DNA from: Heligmosomoides polygyrus polygyrus
Taxonomy: Eukaryota > Nematoda > Chromadorea > Rhabditida > Heligmosomidae
NCBI GenBank assembly: GCA_947396885.1
Contig: OX377206.1
Coordinates: 17,045,114 to 17,109,113, forward strand
DNA: 64,000 nucleotides
Direction: 5' to 3'
Within the stretch, counting starts at the first letter, position 1, and every line of letters starts with the position of its first letter. The notes under the pieces are model-generated. The model was not told the DNA's origin and made no database searches. It worked only from the letters and a program-made list of their open reading frames with translations. Both the position numbers and the translations under genes were made by a program. Of the stretch, positions 11,440 through 21,713 are shown one piece after another.

Positions 11440-11600
11440 GGCTCTCCTTGTTAGCTCGGATCTCCTGCTCAGACCCACTAAGCCTTCCTTACGGGATTGA
11501 TAAATTGGGATCAGAATTGCCCGGTAAGGACAAAACACTGTCCGATCTTGCTGACTTGTCCATCGGTTGGCCACTGCAAGTCACTGCATAGGGTAAAAAC
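11440..11600 (+). repeat. tRNA-derived SINE, partial
   Basis: Contains the family body (GACCCACTAAGCCTTCC, GACTTGTCCATCGGTTGGCC, ACTGCAAGTCACTGCATAGG). The tRNA-like head is missing or replaced. Confidence 0.5.
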
Positions 11601-12336
11601 GCGTTCAAACTGCCTCGAACATATCGTGGAAGTAGAATGCATAGCGGATTGATCGATGTTGCTCTTTATTTTTTATTTTTTAGTGAAGTGATGAGTACGG
11701 TCAAACCAGCAGACATCACGATTGATCTCATAATGTACGCGAATCACAGTCCAGACTTTTTAGGTCAACCAAGCCTTTCATCCCGCAGGAATCAGTGAAT
11801 TGCCCAAAACCGTGAAAATACTGGTCGGCCCTTGCCAGTTATTTTTTTAAAGTCATTTTTTGTATAGCTCAACCACGCATTCCTCGACAAAGTAGAGTGT
11901 TTGGTGCACCCCTAACAAGGGCTAATTGACGACACTTTAGAGGGACGAAGAAGTCCACCGCTCTCGCAACTAAAACAATATCAATTGTGGGCGTTACGTA
12001 TGCACAAAGCAACCAAGTGCAGCAAAAACAATGGATGCCGTTGTCTCTATCAGGGATGCGCCATGTGTTCAAACTTGGATACGTATCACGCGCACAGTTA
12101 GTGGGGGGGGGGGGGGCACGTTCTATCCAGCTGCCAACAAAGTACGCATCTGGAACCTGAACTCTACAAAAGAACAAGTGATCATGCGATCGGGGTCCAA
12201 CTCCAACTAGCTATCCAGAGAACGATTCTCGTAATCGCTCGATCCACGCAAGTTATAAAAGGGCTTCGCAGTTCCGAGTTCTGTTGGCAATCGAGTATCG
12301 GAGACGCTAACTCGTTGACCTTGACATCAAAAATTA
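11601..12336. other. No gene recognised
   Basis: Short random frames only, with a G13 run at 12103. No splice-framed exon was seen. Confidence 0.4.
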
Positions 12337-12560
12337 GGTGGGCCGTTCACGTACATAATGCGTGGTGCCGACACCGACATCCGCTGGACACAGTTGATCC
12401 CTAGGGGTTCTCAAAGCAATGTCAGGACGCCCAGCAATGTCTCTGATGAACTTCACTGTCGAAGCACTGAGTGAGAGATGTGACGCCCTTCGTTTACTTC
12501 GAGCAAGGAGGATTCTTCGGAGCAATCTGGCACGCGACGGGGACGAATTGAGACGTTGCT
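12337..12560 (+). mobile_element. RTE-type LINE fragment
   Basis: Broken + strand frames resemble the C-terminal end of RTE reverse transcriptase: the region of WAGHVMR, then a RWSDFF-like block, then SERCDALRLLRARR and LARDGDE. The better copy at 17455-17895 has the same order. The antisense frame over this fragment has a false signal peptide and was rejected. Confidence 0.5.
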
Positions 12561-13445
12561 GACCCGTTCGAGCAGTTCGCTGGTCAACAAAACGACAGGT
12601 GGTGCAGGTGATACAGATACCCAGAAGGATGAATTGCAAAGTTGTACTCATTAATCGCTTCGGAGCCCCGCGCATTCAGCTCCTGTGGATGTCATGTGCG
12701 GTCCTTCAGTGTGCAAATCACTTCTACGATTTCCAGTAGCGAGCTGATGAAAAATCTAGAAGTTTACTCAATAGAAGCTATATCAAAGTTAGTGACCGCA
12801 GAGGGTTGTAAAGCTGGGATAGTCATCTCTAGCAGGTTGGGATTAGGCACATCTAATTAGCGAACAAATATGCAAAAAGTGTAACAAAATAATTGTAAAC
12901 CAATAAGTGCAAATTTCGAGCTAACAAAACACTTTAATAAGAGCAATCAAAGGCTAATTCTTGCCGGACGCAAAGAAAGGTCATACTGATTAAGCATCAT
13001 TGTCTTCCGCCACATTCTAAAAACACCAGATTCTTAAAAATTATGGGGCAGACATTCCATTAATGCCATTTCAGTGGGTATTTTCGACATTTATCAGTAG
13101 GCAGTAGGTAGTAGTTCTTCGTGCAGTTTCTAATGTGATTTCAGTTTCTAGCAGTTGCTAGCTATCCCAAAACGTTTAGTTTGTTCAGCGAGTTTAAATC
13201 AAACTTGTTCAGAGGCGGTAAAGATCTTCAAGCAAGCTAGCCTTCGAAATAGCCTCACAGAATAACGAACAATATCATTCCAGCTGGTTTGAAGCATGTT
13301 AATGGGCAGAGGGGCTGCTAAAACGGTTCTGAATTTTTTCAGAAGCCCAATGCTCCCTTTAAAACTATGCGGCGACGTTTAAATTTATAGTTAAGCCTAG
13401 AGCTATTAATGTCAAACTTAAAACCTGTTTGAAGGCCGTTCAGTT
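12561..13445. other. No gene recognised
   Basis: AT-rich intergenic sequence. Neither strand has exon-like frames or tandem repeats. Confidence 0.4.
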
Positions 13446-13700
13446 GCGATTAAAACTGTCATGCCAGGGGGGGTCGAATCCATTCCTTTGCTTTCCGGGC
13501 AGGATGATAGCCCACTAACAACGTACTCTTCTGCTTGATCGGACGGAACTTCCGATCCCTAGATCAGGAGGATAATGAGTCAATCGTATGAGAATGATAT
13601 GGGTGTTGCGATTGTCCAAACAGCGTTTGTAGTGTGAGGGGTGTAGTATCCTGTTCGGTAGGGAGCAGGTGCTAGTTCGAGTCCCCACCGAAGCAAAAAA
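13446..13700. repeat. Two tRNA-like repeats in opposite orientation
   Basis: 13446-13520 reads on the - strand like the tRNA-like core at 34127-34197 (TTTGCTTTCCGGGCAG, TGCGATTAAAACT). 13630-13690 on the + strand carries CTAGTTCGAGTCCCC, a B box. The pair resembles the two-sided arrangement at 55540-55860. Confidence 0.4.
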
Positions 13701-13959
13701 GCTTTGGGCGCAATTAAGCATTCCCGTTATGTGCTGACTACTGCTGCCGTTCTTACTCAATTGCGTCACAGCATATCCCATAGAGCCTCACGGTATTTTG
13801 GAGATATCCGAAGGGCATCTGTACCTTCTAGTTGTCATTGTGTGCACGTACTTCTTCCAAAAACAGAAAGAGAGCGCCCAAATTTATAAAACACCGCATG
13901 TGCTGTTTCTCGCTTCGATTGTATTACGTGACTCTATGTAGTTAATATTGTTTAACTGG

Positions 13960-13971
13960 TTTTATTTCTAG
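13960..13971 (+). promoter_or_regulatory. Probable trans-splice acceptor before the start codon
   Basis: TTTTATTTCTAG ends five bases before the ATG of the peptide-precursor gene. A pyrimidine-rich AG placed this close to a start codon is where nematode spliced leaders attach. A cis-spliced 5' UTR intron is the alternative. Confidence 0.5.
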
Positions 13972-13976
13972 GTAAA

Positions 13977-14060
13977 ATGCTGCGACAGTGTTTGAGTGTG
14001 GCAGTAATGCTTATTGCGGTGTTCAACGTCTCATCAGCACAACTATTCGGAAACAACAGA
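13977..14060 (+). CDS. Exon 1: signal peptide
   Basis: 28 codons from ATG to a GTAAGA donor, phase 0 out. It encodes a short basic start (MLRQC), a hydrophobic core (VAVMLIAVF) and a small-residue cleavage region (SSA), then QLFGNNR. It was chosen because an AG acceptor lies 5 bases upstream and the donor is strong. Confidence 0.7.
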
Positions 14061-14689
14061 GTAAGAATTTGCAATAAATTGTAAAGACTATCGCGTCCTG
14101 ATTCTGGGATGGTTTCTAAGCAGCAGCTTATTAGTACTATTCTTCAGAAGACATTGCATCTGCTGCATTTAGCCACACAGTTTAGTAGTTTAAAGGAGTT
14201 ATTGAGCTTCGAAGTCAGTTTGTTAGCACAATATATTTTATGAAGCCCAGTTTCGTAATCAGAAGACTTTCAGGCTATAAGCAACTAAGATGAGTTGAAG
14301 GAAAAAAGTGCAAAGAGTGAGGGTGGGGTCCATCATCAATCCTTTTGTACGGTAACCTCTTATTCTGTAAAACTTTTAAGGGATTTTAAAGCATTTTTCA
14401 AACAGCTGTTGTATATGGATTTTCCTTTTAAGGGAATTGAGAAAATCTCGAAAAATCCCTTAAAAGTTGAAAGATTCAGATCCACTTTTAAGGGATTTTC
14501 CGAGAAAAAATTGAATGCTACTTTGGTGCGAATTATGACCGAATTTCGGACCAACCTGCTAGCAATTCATCTGCTGCAAGGAATGGAAGAGCTAGTTGAC
14601 CTACACAGACCCCAAACCATAAATCCTTTCTCCCGCCCAGTACACTACAGCGGGTCCAATGCGTTTCCCTGAGTCACCTTCCTTCCTAA

Positions 14690-15530
14690 TCGTAGAATTG
14701 CTCCAGTGAGCGCCATCAACGTCTCCAGTCGCCAGACTAAACCAGTGGATCTTCCTCGCTCAATGGACATAAAGAGTATCATATTGCTCGTTCAGTGACT
14801 CTACGAAAACTCCGCTCAAGGTGTTGCTGAGCGTCCTGCTGTCCTTTGAAATCCAGTCCAATCCAGCCGGCTACGGCTCTCGACCTGTTGGTGTTCCCGA
14901 GGCGCATTATGTGGCTGGCCCACCTAATATTCGACGACCTGACCCATGCTACAGCGTCTCTGATCTTCGAACCTGACGAACCTCAGAGGCTCCAGAGGCC
15001 TTCTTACATGCGTGTGTGAATCGTGTCACTCCGAGCGTCGTCCTCTCGATGCACCGCTGCGCGACGCTGATCGCGTGTTCCCCTGCCTCCAAAGAACGCA
15101 GATGTTCGAGGCATACGTTGGCATGAGGAATGGGAGTCGAATAGCTAGACTCGGCGTCGAGCATTCATCGTCTTCTTCGACGCCATTGAAAGCTCCCCAA
15201 GGAGTTCACTTCCCCTGCCCAGCATCGGCACTAGATCCTCATGGTCATGTTAACTTAGATGCCCAAGTACACGTAGCTGGAGCATTCGGAGATGTTCGTT
15301 CCGCTGAGCGAGAATGGCATCAGCAAATTGTCCGTTTCTCATGAACATCGCGATCGTGAGATTCAGGTGTTCTCCAACGTTCCCATATACAAACGAAATC
15401 GGCCAGCACTCGCTACACCTAGCCTCGGTATTACAAGCATGATGTCGTCAGCGAAGCAAGGAAAGTGCAGCTCTCGGCCGTTGATCCTCATCCCACGTAC
15501 TTCTATTCTAAGTGACATAGTATTCTAAGT
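14690..15530 (-). mobile_element. RTE-type LINE fragment in intron 1
   Basis: The - strand frames, broken by shifts, read RTE reverse-transcriptase C-terminal pieces: HAISVAQRCIERTTLGVTRF, then WASHIMRL-like and SRAVAGWI-like blocks. It is the same family and order as 17455-17895, and is degenerate. Confidence 0.6.
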
Positions 15531-15635
15531 GAAGTTTTTGAAGGAGGCACTGAACAGCTTAGAAATATGGTGTCCCATTGCTGAACACCTGTTCACGTTG
15601 ACTACAACGTCTCTGTAGAACGCTAATGTCGAAGT

Positions 15636-15760
15636 TTTGTGAAGTGTAAGGTGCCTCTGTGTCTTATATTCGTCGACCTGAAGAAGGCATTCGTCTATGC
15701 CGAAGACAAAGCCGTCATCAAAGCCTTCTTCAGAGAGGTGCATTGGAGGAATTCGATAGC
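15636..15760 (+). mobile_element. RTE reverse-transcriptase palm fragment
   Basis: The + strand reads VPLCLIFVDLKKAFVYAEDK, close to the PLCLTFIDLKKAFD block of RTE reverse transcriptase. The catalytic aspartate after KAF is replaced. It lies opposite in orientation to the fragment at 14690-15530, so the insertion has been rearranged. Confidence 0.6.
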
Positions 15761-15931
15761 AGTAGAGAGGCATCGCGTTGTCACTTTGTCTTTACTTCTA
15801 GCCTTCTGGTGGACTGGTGGAACAACGACGCAGTTCGCTAATTCATATGCATCATTAAGGAAAGCTCATCAAAATTTTGAAAAACTATTTCTGGTTCATT
15901 ATAAAATAGGATGCCAACTGTTCTCATTCAG

Positions 15932-16090
15932 AATGCCATCTATCCCGTGCGAACGTCGCGTGACAAGAAGGATCTGCCACAGATTGCTACACATCTAGCC
16001 CAAATGGCTCCTTCACGCAGTTCGAGCTACAGCAATTTTCGTAGACTCGGGATAGATGACGAGCTCCTTGGTGGCTATCTCGACATAAAG
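15932..16090 (+). CDS. Exon 2: precursor linker and acidic peptide
   Basis: 53 codons between TTCTCATTCAG and AAG/GTTGGC, phase 0 at both ends. It holds SRDKKDL, then SNFRR, then LGIDDELLGGYLDI, ending in K so that the next exon's R completes a KR site. The donor GTTGGC is the weakest signal in the gene. An RTE fragment ends about 170 bases upstream. Confidence 0.6.
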
Positions 16091-16160
16091 GTTGGCGATT
16101 ACAGCAGTTTGATGGCCAGCAATAATACGCACAACTACTTTCACAGGGTCTCATTTTTAG

Positions 16161-16286
16161 CGCTCGCATATGATTCCAAGAAGTTCACTGCTCATCTCTG
16201 GCCGTGGTTTTATGCCAGGATTTCTTCCATCCAGCACTTCTTCACTTATTTCGAAACGGTCTTCAGTACCGCTCAACAAAGAGCAG
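16161..16286 (+). CDS. Exon 3: first SGRG peptide repeat
   Basis: 42 codons between CATTTTTAG and CAG/GTATGT, phase 0 at both ends. It contains IPRSSLLISGRGFMPGF, a serine-rich spacer and the KR site SLISKRSSV. The 17-residue core matches exon 4 at 10 identical positions plus conservative changes. Confidence 0.65.
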
Positions 16287-16501
16287 GTATGTGTCGTTGG
16301 CGCTAAATGTTTCACCCTAGCACGTTGCACAGCATTGAAGTTGAATGAAAGCTGGCGCGAAACGCACGGCCGGACTTGAAAAGATTACGAATTCTAGCTG
16401 GTCGCTTGCTCCATGAATGTTTTTGAGAATTCTGAAACTATCAGTGCTTCCCAAGAGTAATATAGAAATTTATCTGGCGCTTGGGTAAGACGATGGTGCA
16501 G

Positions 16502-16866
16502 AGGTGTGGATCTGTCCTAGTCGGGAGGGGGGAGGGGGTCTACATAACTAATGACTATGCAACAAATTGACGTGGGATTCATAGAGCGGGTACTATAGGA
16601 CAAAATGGGGCCCTAGCTGACAAAATTCACAAAAAAAAACATGTAACATGTCAGGCGGAGCTCAGCTGTGTTTGAATACGCCTTGCCTCCGGTATGTATG
16701 TCTCTACAACCGCCGCATTCCTTTGTTTCTCGCCTGCTTGAGTGTTTTTTTTTCTGCGCTTTTGGGGTCCTAGTCTGTTCTCTTGAAGCCGCTCTGTAAA
16801 TCCCAAGTCAATTGGTTGCGTAATCTTTAGTTATGTGAAACCCCCTCACCCGACTAGTGTAGATCC
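16502..16866. mobile_element. MITE with about 150 bp inverted ends
   Basis: Left end GGATCTGTCCTAGTCGGGAG and right end CTCACCCGACTAGTGTAGATCC are inverted. The match runs inward through CATAACTAATGACTATGCAA / TTGCGTAATCTTTAGTTATG and AGGACAAAATGGGGCCC / GGGGTCCTAGTCTGTTCTCT. A second copy lies at 24985-25290. It sits in intron 3 of the peptide-precursor gene. Confidence 0.65.
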
Positions 16867-17454
16867 TACAATTCTGAAACACCTAGCGATCAAGCGCGAG
16901 TGAAAGTGCTAGTGACAGGCGAAACCCGACGCATAGTTGTGTAATTTGTGCAATTGCGTCGGAAACGCCATACTACAACCGCTACACGATTGTGGAGAAT
17001 TTCGAAAATGCTTAAGAAGAAAGAGGAGGCGAAGCCTTCGAACAAAAATCGCGGAAAATAGAAATGGGAAGAGTAGAGAGTATATCCGAGGTCTGCAATC
17101 AATAAAATAAACATTGATTGAGCGGAGATCGAACAACGAACGTCAATATTTTGTAAAAAGCAAACTGCGCTAATCGGAATCTCGTTCAACTACCAAACGG
17201 AACAGCTGCCGCAGTGGGTGTAGAAAATCTACTGCATTTGAAAATCATCTATTTCTAAGGTTCACATGAATAGTAGTTGCTCCCGCAGTTCACAGCATGT
17301 TCCTTCGCAGATGACCGCTGAGGGTTTCAGAATCATATTCGCCACAAATAGCATTAATGCTCCTGTCTTTTGATTTTTGGGCGGAATAGGTGTAAAGAAA
17401 ACAAAAGTTCACCTGTATCACTTGAATCACATGTTGTCTACTTGATCATCGACT

Positions 17455-17895
17455 TGCTCAAGCGGGCGCCAGCATTCGTCCCTGTCGCGTGCCAAAGTGC
17501 TCCAAAGTGAATCCTCCTCGCTCGATGGGCACGAAGAGCGTCATATCATTCGCCCAGTGCTTCCAACAAGAAGTCCACCACTGCGTGGGCGTCCTGGTGT
17601 TCTCTTGACATCCCGCGGAATCCGGTCGGTGACGGCTCTTGTCCAGCGGGTATCTGCGAAGCGCATTACGTGGCCGGCCCACATAAGTTTCGACGACTTG
17701 GCCCATGCGAGTCGCGTCACTGCAAGCATCATCCTCCCGATTCCACGCTGCGCGACGCTGATCGCGTGTTCATCCTGCTTTCGTATAGCCCAGGACTCTA
17801 AGGGGTATGTTAGGGCAGGAAGAACAGTGGAGCCGAATAGGTGGGCACGGAGCTGGACGTTCTTCGTCTTCTTCACGGCTTCTTCGACTTTTTTC
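17455..17895 (-). mobile_element. RTE-type LINE, reverse-transcriptase C-terminus
   Basis: A 111-residue - strand open frame reads LRAHLFGSTVLPALTYPLES, SVAQRGIGRMMLAVTR, KLMWAGHVMRFAD, TRAVTDRIPRDVKRTPGRP. This is the conserved end of RTE-clade reverse transcriptases. The best-preserved RTE piece in the window. Confidence 0.75.
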
Positions 17896-18354
17896 TTTCA
17901 AAAGACAAAAGTTACCATCCGAATCCAATGTGGTCGACCTATCCGATGATGTAAGTATCGAATTGAGATTTTAGAAAAAATAGATAAGGGAATTTAAAAA
18001 CTCGAACTTTCTCGGAGCAATTGTCTTGAGCGGTAGGAGAAGGGTCGCCGCCGCCAGGTTTTATAGGTCACCAAAACTATATCTTTCTAAATGCACTGGA
18101 TGAGACCTCTATCTTTGGATAGACTACCTGCATTGGATTCGGATGGTAATATTTATTTTTTCAATAGGCCGCCTTAAAGGAAGTTATAGGAAAACTGTGA
18201 AAACGGTGGTTTTGCGTTTAACCGGACCAAAAACCACAAGACAGGAGCGGTATTGTAGGTCCCGGCATCCTACATAAGCTCCCTTCATTGCTCCTCCGCA
18301 GCACCACTAGTTAACGACTTCAAAAGTTTCGGAATGTTACACAGCAACTGAGAG

Positions 18355-18612
18355 AAAGGATAAAGGACAAAGGATGGCGTTGCTCAGTCCATTTAAGGAT
18401 GCGCCACGCATTTCACTTCTACGGGATATCGTGGAGGCGCTTGAATGCGTACTTGGCCATACAATGACTTACTGGCCAAGTCAAGTCTGGTACCAATTCC
18501 GACCCCGGAGGGATGGAAGGCTTGGTTGGCCAGAGCGGGAAACCCGAACCAAGAACCTGGCATCAGGTGCACGCGACAGCCGGCACCTCCTCCGCCTGCG
18601 CTACACGCGCCC
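18355..18612 (-). repeat. tRNA-derived SINE, near full length
   Basis: On the - strand: the A-box-like GTAGCGCAGGCGGAGGAGG head, the B-box-like GGTTCGGGTTTCC, then the body and the AAGGATAAAGGAC tail. It ends about 50 bases before exon 4 of the peptide-precursor gene. Confidence 0.6.
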
Positions 18613-18661
18613 GAGAGAAAGGTTCATACAAATAAATTTGTTCAAACGAAAATTCTTCCAG

Positions 18662-18745
18662 CGAGCGAATAGGAGATGGCTAGCAACGATTCCTCGAGGA
18701 AGTCTTATGGTATCTGGACGTGGTTGGCTACCTGGATTTGTTTGA
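18662..18745 (+). CDS. Exon 4: second SGRG peptide repeat and stop
   Basis: 28 codons including TGA after the acceptor ATTCTTCCAG. It begins RANRRWLA, giving an RR site, and then IPRGSLMVSGRGWLPGFV before the stop. The repeat of the exon 3 motif in the same phase is the main support for joining the two. Confidence 0.65.
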   Translation, partial: RANRRWLATIPRGSLMVSGRGWLPGFV

Positions 18746-18760
18746 GCAGTTCGAACTTTG

Positions 18761-18817
18761 GTATGTATCACATGAAAAACTACTCGATTTCGCTCAGTCT
18801 ATCATTTCTCTTTTCAG
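18761..18817 (+). other. Possible 3' UTR intron
   Basis: Good splice signals (TTTG/GTATGT and CTCTTTTCAG/AG) bracket 57 bases, beginning 15 bases after the stop of the peptide-precursor gene. It could be a UTR intron or mark an alternative 3' isoform. Confidence 0.4.
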
Positions 18818-18889
18818 AGCCTGACGATGTCAGTCAAGAAGCCGAGCATCCTGCACGAGAGCGACTGAATGAATGTTGAGATGAAGCAC

Positions 18890-19505
18890 AGTTGTTGAAA
18901 AAAAAACTTCCTCATAGAGTTTTACCTTCACATAGAACATAGACCTTTGCTAAACCGTATTTAACCAGATTCATAGCAAAACGCTGGCGCTACAACCGCC
19001 CGCCTGCTCTACGACCCGTTCTAGACGGCTTGTCCGCCAAAGAACGTGCAATACAACTGCTGTACATACAACTGCTTTAAGAAGAAATGTTCATTTGTGT
19101 TACCACCGTATCATCATCATCATCAGCAATGTATAAGGCATATGTTTGTGTAAATGAAAATGCAACTAGAAAGACACATCTCGATCACCAGTCGGACCCT
19201 ACGTTACCAATATAGACATTTAATTGAGAGTTCGACGTCGCATTTTCGATCAGTGGAGCAGTTGTCTGAAAGTGTTGAAATATTAGTCCAATAATCAGCA
19301 CCGTGAAACGCATCATCTAATAAAACTTGAAGAATACCATTCTTTGCAGCAGAATATGAAAGCGTAGCTGTTAATCAATGCTTTTGCGCGATGCGCCGCG
19401 CATTTGAGAATGCGGAGGCAATTTCAATGCGTATTTCGTCTATACATGGTTTGCGTCTTGCCAGGATAAAAAAAGGAATGAAAAGCTTAGTATCGTCCTA
19501 CCTTC
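18890..19505. other. No gene recognised
   Basis: Sequence between the peptide-precursor gene and the mariner cluster. There is a short CAT repeat near 19120 and no exon-like frame. Confidence 0.4.
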
Positions 19506-19507
19506 TA

Positions 19508-20402
19508 TTAGGTTGGAAAAAAATGTCTCTTCACACATTGAAAAGTATTTTTATCATTCTCCTTGTAAACACACTGACCAGTATTGATTGCTGATTTCAT
19601 AATCCTATCACACTTGTCTACTGTTCGCACGCGGACACAGGCCAAGACCCTTCTTGTACTTCGTTATCTATCCAATCTTCCGGACTCCATGCCAGATCTG
19701 CCTCATGGCCATTTTCGGCACGTCATTCTTCATTAATTCATTAAAGGATCTACAGCACATCAGGCAGCCGACCAAATTAACCATATATATGACTTAGGAT
19801 CTACTACTCATCGCGCATGTTATGAGTGGTTTGGAAAGTTTTTGAAGGGAGATTGTTCACTCGAGGACAAAGCAAGGTCAGGAAGGCAACTGAACTGGAC
19901 GACAATAAACTACTCCATCTTCTTCGAACCGATACTAGGCAGACGACACGTCAACAGTGTCTCATAGGATAGTGGGAATCCATCTGAAGGGTCTTGGCTT
20001 TGCACGGAATTTGGAGCTAGGATTCCACATGCCCTGTCAGACACTCAGCGCAAAACCACATGTTGCAAGACTCACAAGGGAAACAATAAAGGAGCTGGAC
20101 TGGGAGGTAATGCCACATCCTCCGTATAGCCCTGACCTCGAACCTACCGACTACCATCTCTTCCGTGCTCTCGAGCAAGAAATTGGAAAGAAATACTTTA
20201 AAGCGGATGAAGACCTCAAAAATTGGATTTAGCAATGGTTCGACTCCAGAACTGCAGTCTTTTAAGCGAGAAGAATCAGAAAAGCACCAAGTCTTTGGAA
20301 AAATGTAGCGGATCAAAGTGGAGATTATCTCAACTGATTTGACCTTGTAGTTCTGAAGTAATAATTCTTTGAAAAAAATAAACAGACTTCTTTCCAAGCT
20401 AA
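19508..20402 (+). mobile_element. Mariner element, deleted, 895 bp
   Basis: Ends TTAGGTTGGAAAAAAATGTC and TTCTTTCCAAGCTAA are imperfect inverted repeats, with TA on each side. Broken + strand frames read the mariner helix-turn-helix region (LEDKARSG, then TRQTTRQ), then jump to ETIKELDWEVMPHPPYSPDL and PTDYHLFRAL with the third catalytic aspartate. The central catalytic part is deleted. It is dead but clearly bounded. Confidence 0.75.
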
Positions 20403-20404
20403 TA

Positions 20405-21240
20405 TTAGGTTGTCCAGAAAGTATTTGCAGAAAATTTCGCGAAACTCCATATCTTTTCTGGAATGTTCTGAAGATTTCAAAATATGTTCTACATAAGGAT
20501 AATATCCTGTTGTATCTGCATAACGTTTCCAGCGCCGTCTTTCTTGCTTATTTCACTGCACATTGGCCGAACTGTCTACCTATGTCTACTGTCTACCCGT
20601 CTGGACATATGCACTCAGCTGCTCTCCCGAAGTCACACCTTCAGCTGCCTGGACATCATCGTCACAGGAGACGAAAAATGGGTCCCCTACGTCAATCACG
20701 CTCGTAAACGTGAGGGTGCCAACGCGATGAAGAGCCGAAATCTTTCGTAAAAGGCGAAATTCATGCGAGGAAAGTCATGCAGAGCGTCTGATGGGGAGTT
20801 TATGTGATCTACTATTTCGAGCTGTTGCCTGACAAAACGACGGCCACTGCCGAGGTCTACTTTACCAACCGCAGAGACTGGCCGACAAGATGTGCAAGGA
20901 ACAGCCCAGTCTCGACAATGTTCGCTTGCTGCACGATAACGCGCGCCCACACATCGCGGAAACGACTTCTCAGAAAATTCTGGAACTCGGATGGGAAGCT
21001 CTGCCGCACCCGCCGCACAATCCAGAGCTGGCCCCAAGTGACGATCACCCTTTTCGATCACTTCAGCATCACCTGGAAGGGAAGCGTTATGAAGATCGTG
21101 ACCACCTCGAAAACGCCCTCCGAGCTTTTTTCGCCTACAAGTCGCCGGATTTCTACGGCAGAGGAATTCTAAGTTTCGTGGAATGTTGGCGGAGGGTAGG
21201 CGATGTTGATGAAAATTATTTGGTTGATAATTGAAATGTT
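20405..21240 (+). mobile_element. Mariner transposase remnant abutting the previous element
   Basis: Starts TTAGGTTGTCCAGAAAG after the TA at 20403-20404 that also closes the element at 19508-20402. + strand pieces read IIVTGDEKWVPYVNHARK (first aspartate), LHDNARPHIAET (second) and HPPHNPELAPSDDHPF (third), with 34 residues between the last two, the mariner D34D pattern. Frameshifts interrupt it. I could not find the right inverted end. Confidence 0.75.
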
Positions 21241-21517
21241 GATAAAAAACTGTGTTATTTTGAAAAAAAATGCATTGCACTCTACCACTTTGCAACGAAA
21301 CTGGGGATTCCACACCACAAATGCAGTTCTGTAGAATTTCGACTTGTTGCGTACGGAGAAACGTCATGTTCTTTTGGTTTACAATACATGTGGAAAAATG
21401 CGTTTGACACCAAAAAAAAGAAGTACACGTTTTGGAACGAAATGTATTTGACGTTGGATCCGACGTCGATTCGGACAATTCGTATCCGTCATTTTTTTCA
21501 AACTTTTATATAAGGGA

Positions 21518-21616
21518 TTATGAAAACAGTGGGTTTTCTGAGGAGTACGAATCGTGGGTGCTTCGGACTTGAGTGATCTTCACCATGTCGGACTTTGTAT
21601 CATTTTGATAAGAAAT
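21518..21616 (-). CDS. Exon 20: terminal exon of the ZP-N-like gene
   Basis: 33 codons including TAA, after GCGTTAG, phase 0 in. It encodes SYQNDTKSDMVKITQ, ending DSYSSENPLFS. The acceptor has a poor pyrimidine tract. The frame is closed by TAG immediately upstream, which fits an exon starting here. Confidence 0.5.
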   Translation of the reverse strand: MSYQNDTKSDMVKITQVRSTHDSYSSENPLFS

Positions 21617-21713
21617 CTAACGCTCTATCCGACTCGGATATCCGATGTGAGATACGAAGATAAATCAATTATTTGGATCATATAGAAATCCTTCTTGTTG
21701 AGGCTACTCTTAC

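Larger units (their letters stand above)
6784..11451. mobile_element. 4.7 kb long-TIR structure around a satellite
   Basis: The ends are inverted copies: 6784 begins ACAAGGAAAGCCTCC and 11451 closes GGAGGCTCTCCTTGT, with matching sequence for about 200 bp inward. A second matching pair lies further in (7220-7290 against 10310-10385). The nested order shows a palindromic arrangement centred near 8.9 kb. MITEs have since inserted in both arms. The termini match those at 785-2329 and 46665-48257. Whether it moved as one unit is inference. Confidence 0.45.
13977..18745 (+). other. Gene locus: secreted neuropeptide-like precursor, four exons
   Basis: Exons 13977-14060, 15932-16090, 16161-16286 and 18662-18745 are each an exact number of codons and join without a stop into 150 residues. 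Order: a signal peptide of about 21 residues (hydrophobic core VAVMLIAVF, then SSA before Q); a linker with KK; RR-LGIDDELLGGYLDI-KR spanning the exon 2/3 junction; peptide repeat 1 (IPRSSLLISGRGFMPGF); KR; RR; peptide repeat 2 (IPRGSLMVSGRGWLPGF) just before the stop. Secreted precursors with short related peptides between dibasic sites are processed in dense-core vesicles by prohormone convertases. I do not recognise the family. Introns 1 and 3 hold RTE, MITE and SINE insertions. The structure is seen directly; the peptide role is inference. Confidence 0.65.

Noticed and set aside
12334..12675. 113-codon - strand frame with a signal-peptide-like start (STTLQFILLGICITC)
   Set aside because: The opposite strand here reads an RTE reverse-transcriptase C-terminus, so the frame is an antisense shadow of a dead LINE.
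15987..16169. Cysteine-rich - strand frame (YENCCSSNC) suggesting an insulin-like A chain
   Set aside because: It lies antisense to exon 2 of the phase-consistent peptide-precursor gene, lacks the fourth spaced cysteine and has no splice support.
20696..21478. Longest frame in the window, 260 codons on the - strand
   Set aside because: It runs antisense to a mariner transposase whose catalytic motifs are clear on the + strand. No domain is recognisable.
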